Below, one piece after another: positions 16,233 through 23,920 of a DNA stretch of 64,000 bases. The DNA is from Streptomyces caniscabiei. Its GTDB lineage: Bacteria; Actinomycetota; Actinomycetes; Streptomycetales; Streptomycetaceae. Numbering within the stretch: position 1 is the stretch's first letter; each line of letters opens with the position of its first letter. Made by a program: the position numbers and the translations under genes. A model generated the notes under the pieces. That model was given only the letters and a program-made list of their open reading frames with translations, did no database searches and was not told the DNA's origin. The stretch spans positions 434,001 through 498,000 of the forward strand of contig NZ_JABXWI010000004.1 in the NCBI RefSeq assembly GCF_014930365.1, given 5' to 3'.

Positions 16233-17813
16233 ATGGACAGGGAATCGTACGACTACGTGGTCGTCGGGGCCGGATCGGCCGGTTGTGCGGTGGCGGCCCG
16301 GCTGTCCGAGGATCCGGCTGTCACGGTCGCGCTGATCGAGGCGGGGCCGCCGGCCCGGGGCCGCCTCTTCGAGATCCCCGCGCTGTTCTCGCAGCAGCTC
16401 AAGACAGCGTTCGACTGGGACTTCGAGACGGAACCCGAGCCGCAGCTCGCGGGGCGCCGCGCCTACCTGCCCCGTGGCCGCGTGATCGGCGGCACCAGCT
16501 CGATGAACACCATGCTGTACGTGCGCGGGCACCGCTACGACTACGACACATGGGAGCGGCTCGGCAACCCGGGCTGGGGGTACGACGACGTCCTGCCGTT
16601 CTTCAAGAAGTCCGAGGACAACGAGCGCGGAGCCGACGGCTTCCACGGCGTCGGCGGCCCTCTCACCGTCAGTGACCCCCGCTCCGTCCACCCGCTGCTG
16701 ACGGCATGGGTCGAGGCCGCTCAGGACGCGGGGTACAAGCACAACCCGGACTTCAACGGAGCCGAGCAGGAGGGCGTGGGCTACCACCAGGTCACGCAGC
16801 GAGGCGGCCTGCGGTGCAGCAGCGCGATCGCCTTCCTGGAACCGGCCGCCGGTCGTGCGAACCTCACCGTGCTTCCCTCGACGACCGCCCTGCGCCTGAG
16901 CTTCGACGGTTCGCGGGCCACCGGCCTGGAGGTCGACCACCTCGGAACCGTCCGGACCATCCATGTCGACCGTGAGATCGTGCTGTCCCTCGGGGCCTAC
17001 AACTCTCCCCACCTGCTCCTGCAGTCCGGTGTCGGACCGGCCGACGAACTGACCGCGGGCGGGATCACCCCGCTGCACGACCTGCCGGACGTCGGCAGGA
17101 ACATGCAGGACCACACCGGGTGCTTCATCAGCTTCTTCAGCGACACCGAGCCGCTCCTGGGACCGGACACCTCCGCGGAGGAGCAGCAGCTGCGCCGCCA
17201 GGGCACCGGCCCGCTGGCCTGGAACGAGACCGGCGGCTTCTTCAGCTCCAGCGACGACCTCCCCGCCCCGGACATCCAGGTCCACGCCGCGCTGGGGATC
17301 GTCCGCGACGAGGGTCTCGCCGCGCCGCTGGAGCCCGGAATGTCGTTCGGGCCCTACGTGGCGCGGCCCGCGAGCCGAGGCTCGGTGCGGCTGCGGCACT
17401 CCCACCCGTACGCCAAGCCGCGCATCTTCCACAACTACCTCGACGACCCCGACGACCGCCGACGCCTGCGCGAGGGTGTGCGCCTGTGCATGCGCATCGC
17501 CCGCGAACAGCGGCTGACGTCCCTGCTGCGGTCGGACCTGCGCGGTGCCGCCGACGCCGGACTCGCCCCGCTGTCGGACAGCGACCAGGACATCGACGAC
17601 TTCATCCGCACCCAGTCGTTCTCCTTCTACCACCCGTCGGGCACTTGCATGATGGGCAAGGTCGTCGACCACGAACTCCGGGTGCGCGGGCTGGAGAACG
17701 TCCGCGTGGCGGACACGTCGATCATGCCGACCCTCGTCACCGGGAACACCAACGCCCCCGCCATCATGATCGGCGAGAGGGCGGCCTCGTTCGTCCGTGC
17801 GTCGGCCGGCTGA
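16233..17813 (+). CDS. GMC-family oxidoreductase, choline/alcohol dehydrogenase type
   Basis: 526 residues from the ATG at 16233, with GGAGG four bases upstream; an upstream in-frame ATG at 16149 lacks a ribosome site and overlaps the inverted repeat. FAD motif DYVVVGAGSAGCAVAARL at the N-terminus; the GMC signature GRVIGGTSSMNTMLYVRGH; a C-terminal HPSGTCMMG histidine motif and GNTNAPAIMIGERAA asparagine motif. Cysteine, GTC and LRG patterns place it in the BetA-like branch that oxidises choline, aromatic or short alcohols to aldehydes. It is close to the PucR cluster, so its aldehyde product could be used there. The 3' end of the gene is itself one arm of the terminator. Confidence 0.88.
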   Translation: MDRESYDYVVVGAGSAGCAVAARLSEDPAVTVALIEAGPPARGRLFEIPALFSQQLKTAFDWDFETEPEPQLAGRRAYLPRGRVIGGTSSMNTMLYVRGHRYDYDTWERLGNPGWGYDDVLPFFKKSEDNERGADGFHGVGGPLTVSDPRSVHPLLTAWVEAAQDAGYKHNPDFNGAEQEGVGYHQVTQRGGLRCSSAIAFLEPAAGRANLTVLPSTTALRLSFDGSRATGLEVDHLGTVRTIHVDREIVLSLGAYNSPHLLLQSGVGPADELTAGGITPLHDLPDVGRNMQDHTGCFISFFSDTEPLLGPDTSAEEQQLRRQGTGPLAWNETGGFFSSSDDLPAPDIQVHAALGIVRDEGLAAPLEPGMSFGPYVARPASRGSVRLRHSHPYAKPRIFHNYLDDPDDRRRLREGVRLCMRIAREQRLTSLLRSDLRGAADAGLAPLSDSDQDIDDFIRTQSFSFYHPSGTCMMGKVVDHELRVRGLENVRVADTSIMPTLVTGNTNAPAIMIGERAASFVRASAG

Positions 17814-17830
17814 CGTACGGACGAACGAGG
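17785..17830 (+). terminator. 19-bp hairpin overlapping the GMC stop codon
   Basis: The arms 17785-17803 and 17812-17830 are inverted copies with a single mismatch and an 8-base loop. The left arm encodes the last residues of the GMC protein; the right arm begins at the stop codon and abuts the convergent DeoR stop, so it probably serves both genes. Confidence 0.7.
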
Positions 17831-18592
17831 TCAGACGGTCCGGACGACGGTTCCCCCGGCTTCGAGCGCGGTGACCTCGTCGGCGACCGCGGAGGCGTCG
17901 GTGACCAGGGTGTGCACGAGGGTGGCCGGGCCGACGTGGGCGTAGGCGGTGTGGCCGAGCTTGCTGCCGTCGGCTGCGGCGATGACGCGGCGGGAGGAGG
18001 CGACGGCCGCCTTCTTCACCGCGGCGTCGTCGAGGTCGTAGGCGGTCACACCGTCGGCCGCGGTCAGTCCGCAGCAGCCGATGACGGCGGTGTCGAAGCG
18101 CAGGGCTGCCAGGGAGGCGAGGGTGAGGGGGCCGGTGAGGGCCCCCTCGGCGGCGCGGGGCTGGCCGCCGGGCACGACCAGAGTGGCCGGGCCGGGTGCC
18201 GCGCCGAGCAGGTGGATTGCCTGGAGGGACAGGGGCATCACGGTGACGGGCCGTTCGCGCAGGAGGCGGGCGACCTCCAGACAGGTGGTGCCGCTGTCCA
18301 GCAGGACGCTCTCACCGTCGGCGATGAGAGCGGAGATCTCCGCGGCGATCCGGCGTTTGGCGTCGACCGCCTCGTGGGCGCGCAGCGCGAAGGGGGGCTC
18401 CTCGCCCCGGAGCAGCAGGGTGCGCGCCCCGCCGCGGACGCGTTCGAGGACTCCCTGGGCGGCGAGGACGTCGAGGTCGCGGCGGATGGTCATCTCCGAG
18501 GCGCCGGTCAGCTCCGCCAGTTCCTGGACCGTGACACCTCCGGAGTCCCTGACGGCCTTCGCGATCAGCCCGTGGCGGTCTGCGTTGCTCAT
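17831..18592 (-). CDS. DeoR-family transcriptional regulator
   Basis: 253 residues from the ATG at 18592; a TTG 12 codons earlier is possible and neither has a convincing ribosome site. The DeoR HTH reads VTVQELAELTGASEMTIRRDLDVLAAQGVLERVRGGA, then the sugar-phosphate sensor with DSGTTCLEVARLLRER and the conserved D/K motifs (FDTAVIGCCGLTAADG ... DLDDAAVKKAAVASS). The ligand is usually a phosphorylated sugar or nucleoside. It is divergent from an MFS transporter, with two palindromes in the gap between them, and should repress both. Confidence 0.87.
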   Translation of the reverse strand: MSNADRHGLIAKAVRDSGGVTVQELAELTGASEMTIRRDLDVLAAQGVLERVRGGARTLLLRGEEPPFALRAHEAVDAKRRIAAEISALIADGESVLLDSGTTCLEVARLLRERPVTVMPLSLQAIHLLGAAPGPATLVVPGGQPRAAEGALTGPLTLASLAALRFDTAVIGCCGLTAADGVTAYDLDDAAVKKAAVASSRRVIAAADGSKLGHTAYAHVGPATLVHTLVTDASAVADEVTALEAGGTVVRTV

Positions 18593-18622
18593 GCCGCGAT
18601 TGAACACCACCTGTGAAATGAA

Positions 18623-18656
18623 CAACAAGACTGTTGGATTAGGCTTGTTTCAAACA
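18623..18656. promoter_or_regulatory. Candidate DeoR operators
   Basis: CAACA-AGAC-TGTTG (18623-18636) and TGTTT-C-AAACA (18646-18656) are two perfect inverted repeats sharing a TGTT/AACA core. They lie in the gap between the divergent DeoR and MFS genes. Confidence 0.5.
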
Positions 18657-18683
18657 TCCATCCTGTTCGTTATGGTGGTCGGC

Positions 18684-19955
18684 ATGGAACGTTCCCTGCG
18701 AGCCGCCCGCGTGGCGACCTATGTCTACTTCGTCCTGTACGGCACCTTGCTGGGCACCTGGGTGGTGCACATTCCCGCGATCGAGGAACGCGTGGGCATC
18801 AGCCACGCCGCGCTCGGCGGCCTGCTGGTGGTGCTCGGGCTCGGGGCCTTCGCAGGCATGCAGGTGGCCGGACCGCTGACCGACCGCCTCGGCACCCGTG
18901 TCGTGGTGCCCGCCGGCGGCGTCCTGTGCGGCACGACCCTGTTCCTGCCCGGTCTCGCCCACGATCCGTGGACGCTGGCCGCCGCGCTGCTGGTCTTCGG
19001 GCTGTGCAACGGCTGCCTGGACGTGAGCATGAACGCCCACGCCGTGCATGTGGAGAAGGCGTACGGCCGCCCCGTCATGTCCGGCTTCCATGCCACGTTC
19101 TCCGTCGGCGGTGTCCTCGCCGCCCTCGCCGGAGCGGGCACCGCCGGCGCCGGCTTGAACCCGGCCGCGGCCATGGCCGTCATGGGAGTCCTGGGGGTCG
19201 GCGTCGCCCTGGCCGCGGCACGCGCCCTGCTGCCTGCCGCACCCGGCCCTGAGGCCCGCGCCTCCACACCCGAGAACGGGACGTCACCGGCCGCCGAGGG
19301 CGGCGACACCAGGGGCCGGGTCCGGCTGCTGGCCGTCCTGGCGCTGATGGTCATGCTGTGCGAGGGCGCCGCCAATGACTGGAGCGCCCTGCGCCTGAAG
19401 GACGTCATGGGTGCGTCCGCCGGCACGGCGGCCTTCGCGTACGGCACCTTCGCCGCGGCCATGACCGTCGGCCGACTGCTCGCCGACCCCTTCGCCGCCC
19501 GGTTCGGTTCCCCGGCGATCCTGCGCAACGGCGCGGCCATGGCCGCCGCCGGCATCACCCTCGTGGTCCTCGGCCCGGGAATGTGGGCCGTGTTCACCGG
19601 CTGGGCGCTGTTCGGCCTGGGCCTGTCCGGCTGTGTCCCGCAGCTCTTCAGCGCGGCCGGGCACGCCGACCCCGCCGCAGCGGGGGCCAACGTCTCCCGC
19701 GTCGCCGGACTCGGCTACGTCGGCATGCTCGCCGGCCCCGCCGTGATCGGCTGGCTGACCCACCTCGTCGCCCTCGACCACGCCTTCGTCCTGTTGATCC
19801 TGCTGTGCGTGACCACCGCCGTAGGTGCCCGCGTGCTGCGCACCGGCCCCGACCTCATCCGCCAGGCGGAGACGGAGACGGCCGACCAGCCCCGCCAGGC
19901 CGAGACAACCGCCGCTCGCACGCGCCGGTGCGAGATGGCGGCCGGCCACCACTGA
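18684..19955 (+). CDS. MFS transporter, YbjJ-like
   Basis: 423 residues from the ATG at 18684; an in-frame ATG four codons earlier is equally possible. Twelve membrane segments are predicted. The loop after helix 2 carries GPLTDRLGTR, the MFS motif A region, and the conserved GFHATFSVGGVLAALAGAG segment is typical of the YbjJ branch. Such carriers are often next to DeoR-type repressors and are thought to export or import sugars or sugar phosphate analogues; no substrate is proven for the branch. A hairpin follows the stop, then the LLM oxidoreductase gene on the same strand. Confidence 0.85.
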   Translation: MERSLRAARVATYVYFVLYGTLLGTWVVHIPAIEERVGISHAALGGLLVVLGLGAFAGMQVAGPLTDRLGTRVVVPAGGVLCGTTLFLPGLAHDPWTLAAALLVFGLCNGCLDVSMNAHAVHVEKAYGRPVMSGFHATFSVGGVLAALAGAGTAGAGLNPAAAMAVMGVLGVGVALAAARALLPAAPGPEARASTPENGTSPAAEGGDTRGRVRLLAVLALMVMLCEGAANDWSALRLKDVMGASAGTAAFAYGTFAAAMTVGRLLADPFAARFGSPAILRNGAAMAAAGITLVVLGPGMWAVFTGWALFGLGLSGCVPQLFSAAGHADPAAAGANVSRVAGLGYVGMLAGPAVIGWLTHLVALDHAFVLLILLCVTTAVGARVLRTGPDLIRQAETETADQPRQAETTAARTRRCEMAAGHH

Positions 19956-19961
19956 CCGCTT

Positions 19962-19998
19962 GTGCGGCACGGTCCTCCCTGACACGCCCGTGCCGCAC
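19962..19998 (+). terminator. Hairpin terminator after the MFS gene
   Basis: GTGCGGCACGG (19962-19972) pairs perfectly with CCGTGCCGCAC (19988-19998) around 15 bases. It starts 7 bases after the stop. Confidence 0.6.
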
Positions 19999-20062
19999 GA
20001 GCTCCCCTCTCCCGGTCACCAGGGCCGGGCACGAAGCCCTCAGCCGACCGAAGGAGCCCCCG

Positions 20063-21049
20063 ATGTCCGAGTCCCCCGCACACCCCGCCCGCGGCCGTGT
20101 CGGTGTCATGCTGCCGCTCGATCTTCCCGTCGGTCAGGTGCTGCCCTACGTCCGGCGGGCCGAGGAATTGGGGTTCGACCAGGTCTGGGTGGTGGAGGAC
20201 CTCGGCTGGCGCGGCGGCGTCGCCCAGGCGGCCACGGTCCTGGCCTCCACCACGAACCTCACCGTCGGGATCGGGATCATGCCCGCCGGCGCCCGCAACG
20301 TGTGTTTCGCCGCGATGGAACTGGCCACCCTCGCCCAGCTCCATCCCGGCCGGCTCATCGCGGGCATCGGACACGGCATGCCCGGCTGGATGCGCCAGGT
20401 CGGGTCCTGGCCCGCCAGCCCCCTGACACTGATCAAGGAGTACGCGCGAGCGCTCCGCCTGCTCGTCGCCGGTGAGCCCGGTCCCGAGAACGGCCGATAC
20501 GTACGCTGCGAGGGCGTGGTCCTCACCGAGATCCCGGACACCGTGCCCCCGGTGATCCTGGGCGTCCGCGGTCCCAAGTCGCAGGCCGTCGCGGGCGAGG
20601 TCGCCGACGGACTCCTCCTGGCCGAGCCCGCCGCACCCGCCTACATCACCGCCTCCCTGCGCAACCTGGGCCCCTTCGCGAACCCCCGGGAGATCGTCGT
20701 CTACGACGCCGCGGCCGTGGACGACGACGAGGAAGCCGCCCTCGACCGCGTCCGCACCACCCTTGAGTCGGTCGGCGAGCCGCAGTGGGCCGCGCACATC
20801 GACCCCCTGCCCTTCGCCGAGGAACTGCGCGCACACCGCTCCGCCGGCCCCGACGGGCGGCACTTCGCCCGGACGATGCCCGCGGACTGGGTCCGCGCGC
20901 TGACCGTCGCCGGCACCCCCGACCAGGCCCGCGCGGCGATCGAGGCGCGCCACGCCGCCGGCGCGACCGGCGTCGTCCTCGCCCCAGCGGGCCCCGACCG
21001 CCTGGGCGCGCTGGACTCGCTCGCCCGCGCCCTGCCCCACCGCCACTGA
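20063..21049 (+). CDS. LLM-class (probably F420-dependent) oxidoreductase
   Basis: 328 residues from the ATG at 20063, with AAGGAG upstream. Bacterial luciferase-like TIM barrel: RVGVMLPLDLPVGQVLPYVRRAEELGFDQVWVVEDL at the start, VLASTTNLTVGIGIMPAG, LHPGRLIAGIGHGMPGWMRQ, and PPVILGVRGPKSQAVAGEVADGLLL. The pattern fits 5,10-methylene-H4MPT-reductase-like F420 enzymes rather than FMN luciferases, which is common in actinomycetes. The substrate is unknown. It is followed after 35 bases by a HAD hydrolase, probably in one transcript. Confidence 0.85.
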   Translation: MSESPAHPARGRVGVMLPLDLPVGQVLPYVRRAEELGFDQVWVVEDLGWRGGVAQAATVLASTTNLTVGIGIMPAGARNVCFAAMELATLAQLHPGRLIAGIGHGMPGWMRQVGSWPASPLTLIKEYARALRLLVAGEPGPENGRYVRCEGVVLTEIPDTVPPVILGVRGPKSQAVAGEVADGLLLAEPAAPAYITASLRNLGPFANPREIVVYDAAAVDDDEEAALDRVRTTLESVGEPQWAAHIDPLPFAEELRAHRSAGPDGRHFARTMPADWVRALTVAGTPDQARAAIEARHAAGATGVVLAPAGPDRLGALDSLARALPHRH

Positions 21050-21084
21050 CCCGAACGCCCCGAGACCGCGAGGGAACCGACCTC

Positions 21085-21705
21085 ATGACCACCGACCGCC
21101 GCCGTATCGTGCTCTTCGACCTCTTCGGGGTCATCGCCCGCCACCAGCGCCCGGGCGCCCTGGAGAGGATGGCCGCTCGCTGCCAGGCACCCGCCGACGC
21201 CTTCACCACGGCCTACTGGACCCACCGCCCGCCCTACGACGCCGGTCGGCAGACCGCTTCCACGTACTGGACCGACGTCCTCCACGCACTGTCCCGCCCC
21301 GCCGACGCCGACACGATCGAAGAGCTGCGGCTCACCGACATCGACAGCTGGTCCCGCGTCGACGACTCCATGGTCACCTACGCTCGGAGCCTGCGGGACC
21401 GCGCCCGGGTCGCACTCCTGTCCAACATTCCCGCGGACCACGCGGACGCCTTCCTGGCTGCCCAGCCCTGGCTGCGCGACCTCGACCACCTCGCCTTCTC
21501 CGGAAGGATCGGTGCCGCCAAGCCCGACCCGGCCGCCTTCCAGTACTGCGTCGTCGCCCTGCAGTCCGTTCCCGCCGACTTCCTGTTCGTCGACGACCGT
21601 GAGGAGAACGTCCGCGCGGCCCGGGCGGTCGGCCTGAACGGGCACGTCTTCCAGAGCCGGGAAGAACTCACGACAGTCGTCGACGCGTGGCTGCCGGTTC
21701 GTTGA
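21085..21705 (+). CDS. HAD-superfamily hydrolase
   Basis: 206 residues. Motif I is VLFDLFGV, in which the second aspartate of DxD is replaced by Phe, as in HAD dehalogenase-like and some phosphatase relatives. Motif II is ALLSNI, motif III lysine is in GAAKPDPAAF, and motif IV is FLFVDDREENVRAA. An alpha-helical cap lies between motifs I and II (class C1). It may dephosphorylate a small metabolite or be a haloacid-dehalogenase relative; there is no residue basis to choose. Cotranscription with the upstream LLM oxidoreductase is likely. Confidence 0.8.
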   Translation: MTTDRRRIVLFDLFGVIARHQRPGALERMAARCQAPADAFTTAYWTHRPPYDAGRQTASTYWTDVLHALSRPADADTIEELRLTDIDSWSRVDDSMVTYARSLRDRARVALLSNIPADHADAFLAAQPWLRDLDHLAFSGRIGAAKPDPAAFQYCVVALQSVPADFLFVDDREENVRAARAVGLNGHVFQSREELTTVVDAWLPVR

Positions 21706-21788
21706 ACACCGTTGCGCGGGGACGCCGGACGGCGCCGCCGCAGTCCGACGTACCGGTGTCCGGGGTCATCCGTGCAGCCGTCCGAACG

Positions 21789-23132
21789 TCAGCTCGTCGC
21801 TTCCTGGTTGGGGTGGGGAGCGGTTTTCTCGGGGTGCCACCGCGCGACGTTCTTGCCGGTCCGGCGGTCCATCTCGCGCCACTCCGGCCGCAGTCCCGCG
21901 AGGCTCGTGATGAGGAAGTACACGGCTCCGCAGACGAGCAGTACGGGCACGAGGCCGGTCGAGGACACCACCGCCCCGGCGATCAGCCCGCCGAGCGGGG
22001 TGCCCGCCCACGCCAGCGAGTCGCCCAGCGCGTTGACCCGGCCCAGCAACCGGCGTGGGACCCGCTCGATGAGGACGGCCCCGATCACCGGGTTGAGGAA
22101 GCCCGCGCCGAATCCACTGACCGCGAAGACGGCCAGCACCACTCCCGGCGGAGCGTCGACGGTGAGGATCAGGAATCTCGGAGCACCGGCCAGCAGGAAC
22201 CCGCCGAGGAACACGAGCCTCCGGCGCAGCCGGTGTGCGGCCAGGGCCGCTATCAGACTTCCCGCGACCGCCGCGGCTCCCATCGCGCTGCCGGTGAGAC
22301 CGATCGCCGACGGCCCGTTGCCGGACTCCTTGGCCCAGACGGGCATGAGCACCGTCATGAACGCGGCGTCGAGCAGGTTGGTGATCCCCACCATGACGAT
22401 CACGGTGAGCAGCAACGGCTCGGTCCGCAGAAAGGCGAAGCCCTCGCCGAAGCGTTTCCAGTAGCCCGCCCCCGTCTCCCCGGCCGGCGACGAGGCGCCC
22501 TCGGCGTGCTCCCCCACCCGGCGAGGCAGCGCCAACGCGGTGATCACCGACCCGAGAGCGAAGCATCCCGCGTTGAGGACCAGCACGGGCAACGGGCCCA
22601 GCAGCGCCACCAGCGAGCCACCGGCGGCCGGGCCGACGGTGGACGCGAGCCGCTCCGTCGCGCCGGACAGGCCGGTCGCCCGCTCCAGCCGCACCCCACC
22701 GCGCTCCGCCGCTTCCGGGACCATGACCTCCTTGGCCAGGTCCCCGGGTCCCCGGGCGGCGCCGATCACCGCGACCAGGACCAGCAGCAGCGGGAACGAC
22801 AGCAGGTGCAGGGCGTGGCACAGCGGGACGGCGGCGACAGCGGTCGCGCTGGCGAGGTCCGTGGTCCAGGAGACGGTTCGGGGGCCGACCCGGTCCACCA
22901 GCGGCCCGGTGAGCGCCTTGACCACCACGTACGGAGCCGTCTCGGCGAAGGCGACCAGTCCGGTCAGTGTGGCGCTGCCGGTCGTGACCAGGACGAACCA
23001 GGGCAGTGCGACCGCCGACACCCGCGTACCGGTCAGCGACACCGCCATGGCCGCCAGCACCCCGCCCAGCGGCCGTAAGGACGACCGTCCTCCGGGCGGC
23101 GCGCCGTCGGTGCCTAAGGCGTCCCCCGTCAC
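21789..23132 (-). CDS. MFS exporter (drug efflux type)
   Basis: 447 residues from the GTG at 23132, which overlaps the ArsR-like stop (GTGA) and has GAGGAG just upstream inside that gene. A longer in-frame ORF runs antisense through the regulator and is not real. Twelve membrane segments; motif A-like VDRVGPRTV after helix 2; EMVP-like KEVMVPEAAERG region as in MFS_3/Enterobactin-exporter-like proteins (transmembrane secretion effector type). Coupling to a winged-helix regulator suggests inducible efflux of a toxic compound. Confidence 0.87.
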   Translation of the reverse strand: MTGDALGTDGAPPGGRSSLRPLGGVLAAMAVSLTGTRVSAVALPWFVLVTTGSATLTGLVAFAETAPYVVVKALTGPLVDRVGPRTVSWTTDLASATAVAAVPLCHALHLLSFPLLLVLVAVIGAARGPGDLAKEVMVPEAAERGGVRLERATGLSGATERLASTVGPAAGGSLVALLGPLPVLVLNAGCFALGSVITALALPRRVGEHAEGASSPAGETGAGYWKRFGEGFAFLRTEPLLLTVIVMVGITNLLDAAFMTVLMPVWAKESGNGPSAIGLTGSAMGAAAVAGSLIAALAAHRLRRRLVFLGGFLLAGAPRFLILTVDAPPGVVLAVFAVSGFGAGFLNPVIGAVLIERVPRRLLGRVNALGDSLAWAGTPLGGLIAGAVVSSTGLVPVLLVCGAVYFLITSLAGLRPEWREMDRRTGKNVARWHPEKTAPHPNQEATS

Positions 23133-23776
23133 GACGTCTCCTCCCCCGCCTCGGTCTCCGACGCGGCGGGCGCGTCCAGTTCCGGCAGGATGTGGGCGAC
23201 GACGCCGATCCGCCGGGCTCCCTCCGGGGCGCTCGCCGCCTCCTCGGGCGTGTCCTTCCGGTACCGGGCGATGACGTCCCGCAGCTCCTGCCGCAGGGCG
23301 ACGGCCTCCTCGGGCGTGAGCCGCAACGCCCAGTCGCTCATGTCGAAGGTGTCCCGCCACGCGCCGGGCATCGTCTGCAGCTCGTTCAGCGTCTGCTGAG
23401 TGCGCAGGGTGTACGTGGTGGCGACGGACTGGAGGAACGCCATGGTGGCCTCGGGCTCCCGTTCGACCAGTTCGCGGTCGCTGAGCTCGGTCGTCTGATG
23501 CACCGAACGCCACCAGCGCTCGCGCGCGTTGCCACGTCCCGTGTCCTCCTCGACGAATCCGGCCGCCCCGAGCTGGCGCAGGTGGTAGCTGGCCGTCCCG
23601 GAGTTCACGCCCAGCCGCTCGGCGAGCCGGGTCGCCGTCGACGGGCCGTACTTCCGCAGCAGCCCGATCAGCTGCACCCGCACCGGGTGCGCCATGGCAC
23701 GCAGCCCCTTGGCATCCAGAACGACGGAGGTCTCCTCGACACTCACGCCCTCGGGCCTCTTCATCGCATCGGTCAC
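23129..23776 (-). CDS. ArsR-like winged-helix regulator of the MFS exporter
   Basis: 215 residues. The winged helix is RAMAHPVRVQLIGLLRKYGPSTATRLAERLGVNSGTASYHLRQLGAAGFVEED at 27-79, followed by a C-terminal region (SDRELVEREPEATMAFLQSVATTY) common in actinobacterial ArsR/HTH_20 proteins fused to a ligand-sensing tail. No cysteine metal site is visible, so it is not an arsenic sensor. The GTG at 23776 has no ribosome site; a -10-like TAGCCT ends 6 bases before it, suggesting a leaderless mRNA. It is translationally coupled to the exporter and faces the 14-bp repeat array. Confidence 0.85.
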   Translation of the reverse strand: MTDAMKRPEGVSVEETSVVLDAKGLRAMAHPVRVQLIGLLRKYGPSTATRLAERLGVNSGTASYHLRQLGAAGFVEEDTGRGNARERWWRSVHQTTELSDRELVEREPEATMAFLQSVATTYTLRTQQTLNELQTMPGAWRDTFDMSDWALRLTPEEAVALRQELRDVIARYRKDTPEEAASAPEGARRIGVVAHILPELDAPAASETEAGEETS

Positions 23777-23782
23777 CCCACG

Positions 23783-23810
23783 AGGCTAGACCACAAAGGG
23801 TTCTTCGCAA
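23783..23810 (-). promoter_or_regulatory. Predicted leaderless promoter of the ArsR-exporter operon
   Basis: On the minus strand TTGCGA (23810-23805) and TAGCCT (23788-23783) are 16 bp apart. The -10 ends 6 bases before the GTG start, so transcription should begin at or next to the start codon. The -35 lies inside the inverted repeat 23804-23825, so an occupied operator would block RNA polymerase. Confidence 0.55.
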
Positions 23811-23911
23811 AGGCTTCTTTGCGAATATCTCTTTGCGAATATCTCTTTGCGAATATCTCTTTGCGAATATCTCTTTGCGAAGAGATCTTTGCGGATAGGT
23901 CTTTGCGGAGG
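23804..23911. repeat. 14-bp tandem repeat array, probable multi-site operator
   Basis: The unit TTTGCGAATATCTC starts at 23818, 23832, 23846 and 23860. It continues with diverged copies at 23874 (TTTGCGAAGAGATC), 23888 (TTTGCGGATAGGTC) and 23902. At the promoter end the first copy is inverted, so TTCGCAAAG-GCTT-CTTTGCGAA (23804-23825) is a perfect 9-4-9 inverted repeat. The array fills the space between the ArsR-like start and the TetR stop. The unit is AT-rich against its surroundings and carries no ORF. Confidence 0.85.
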
Positions 23912-23920
23912 GGCCCCGGT

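Noticed and set aside
23804..23911. CRISPR array
   Set aside because: The period is 14 bp with no spacers, so it is a plain tandem repeat.
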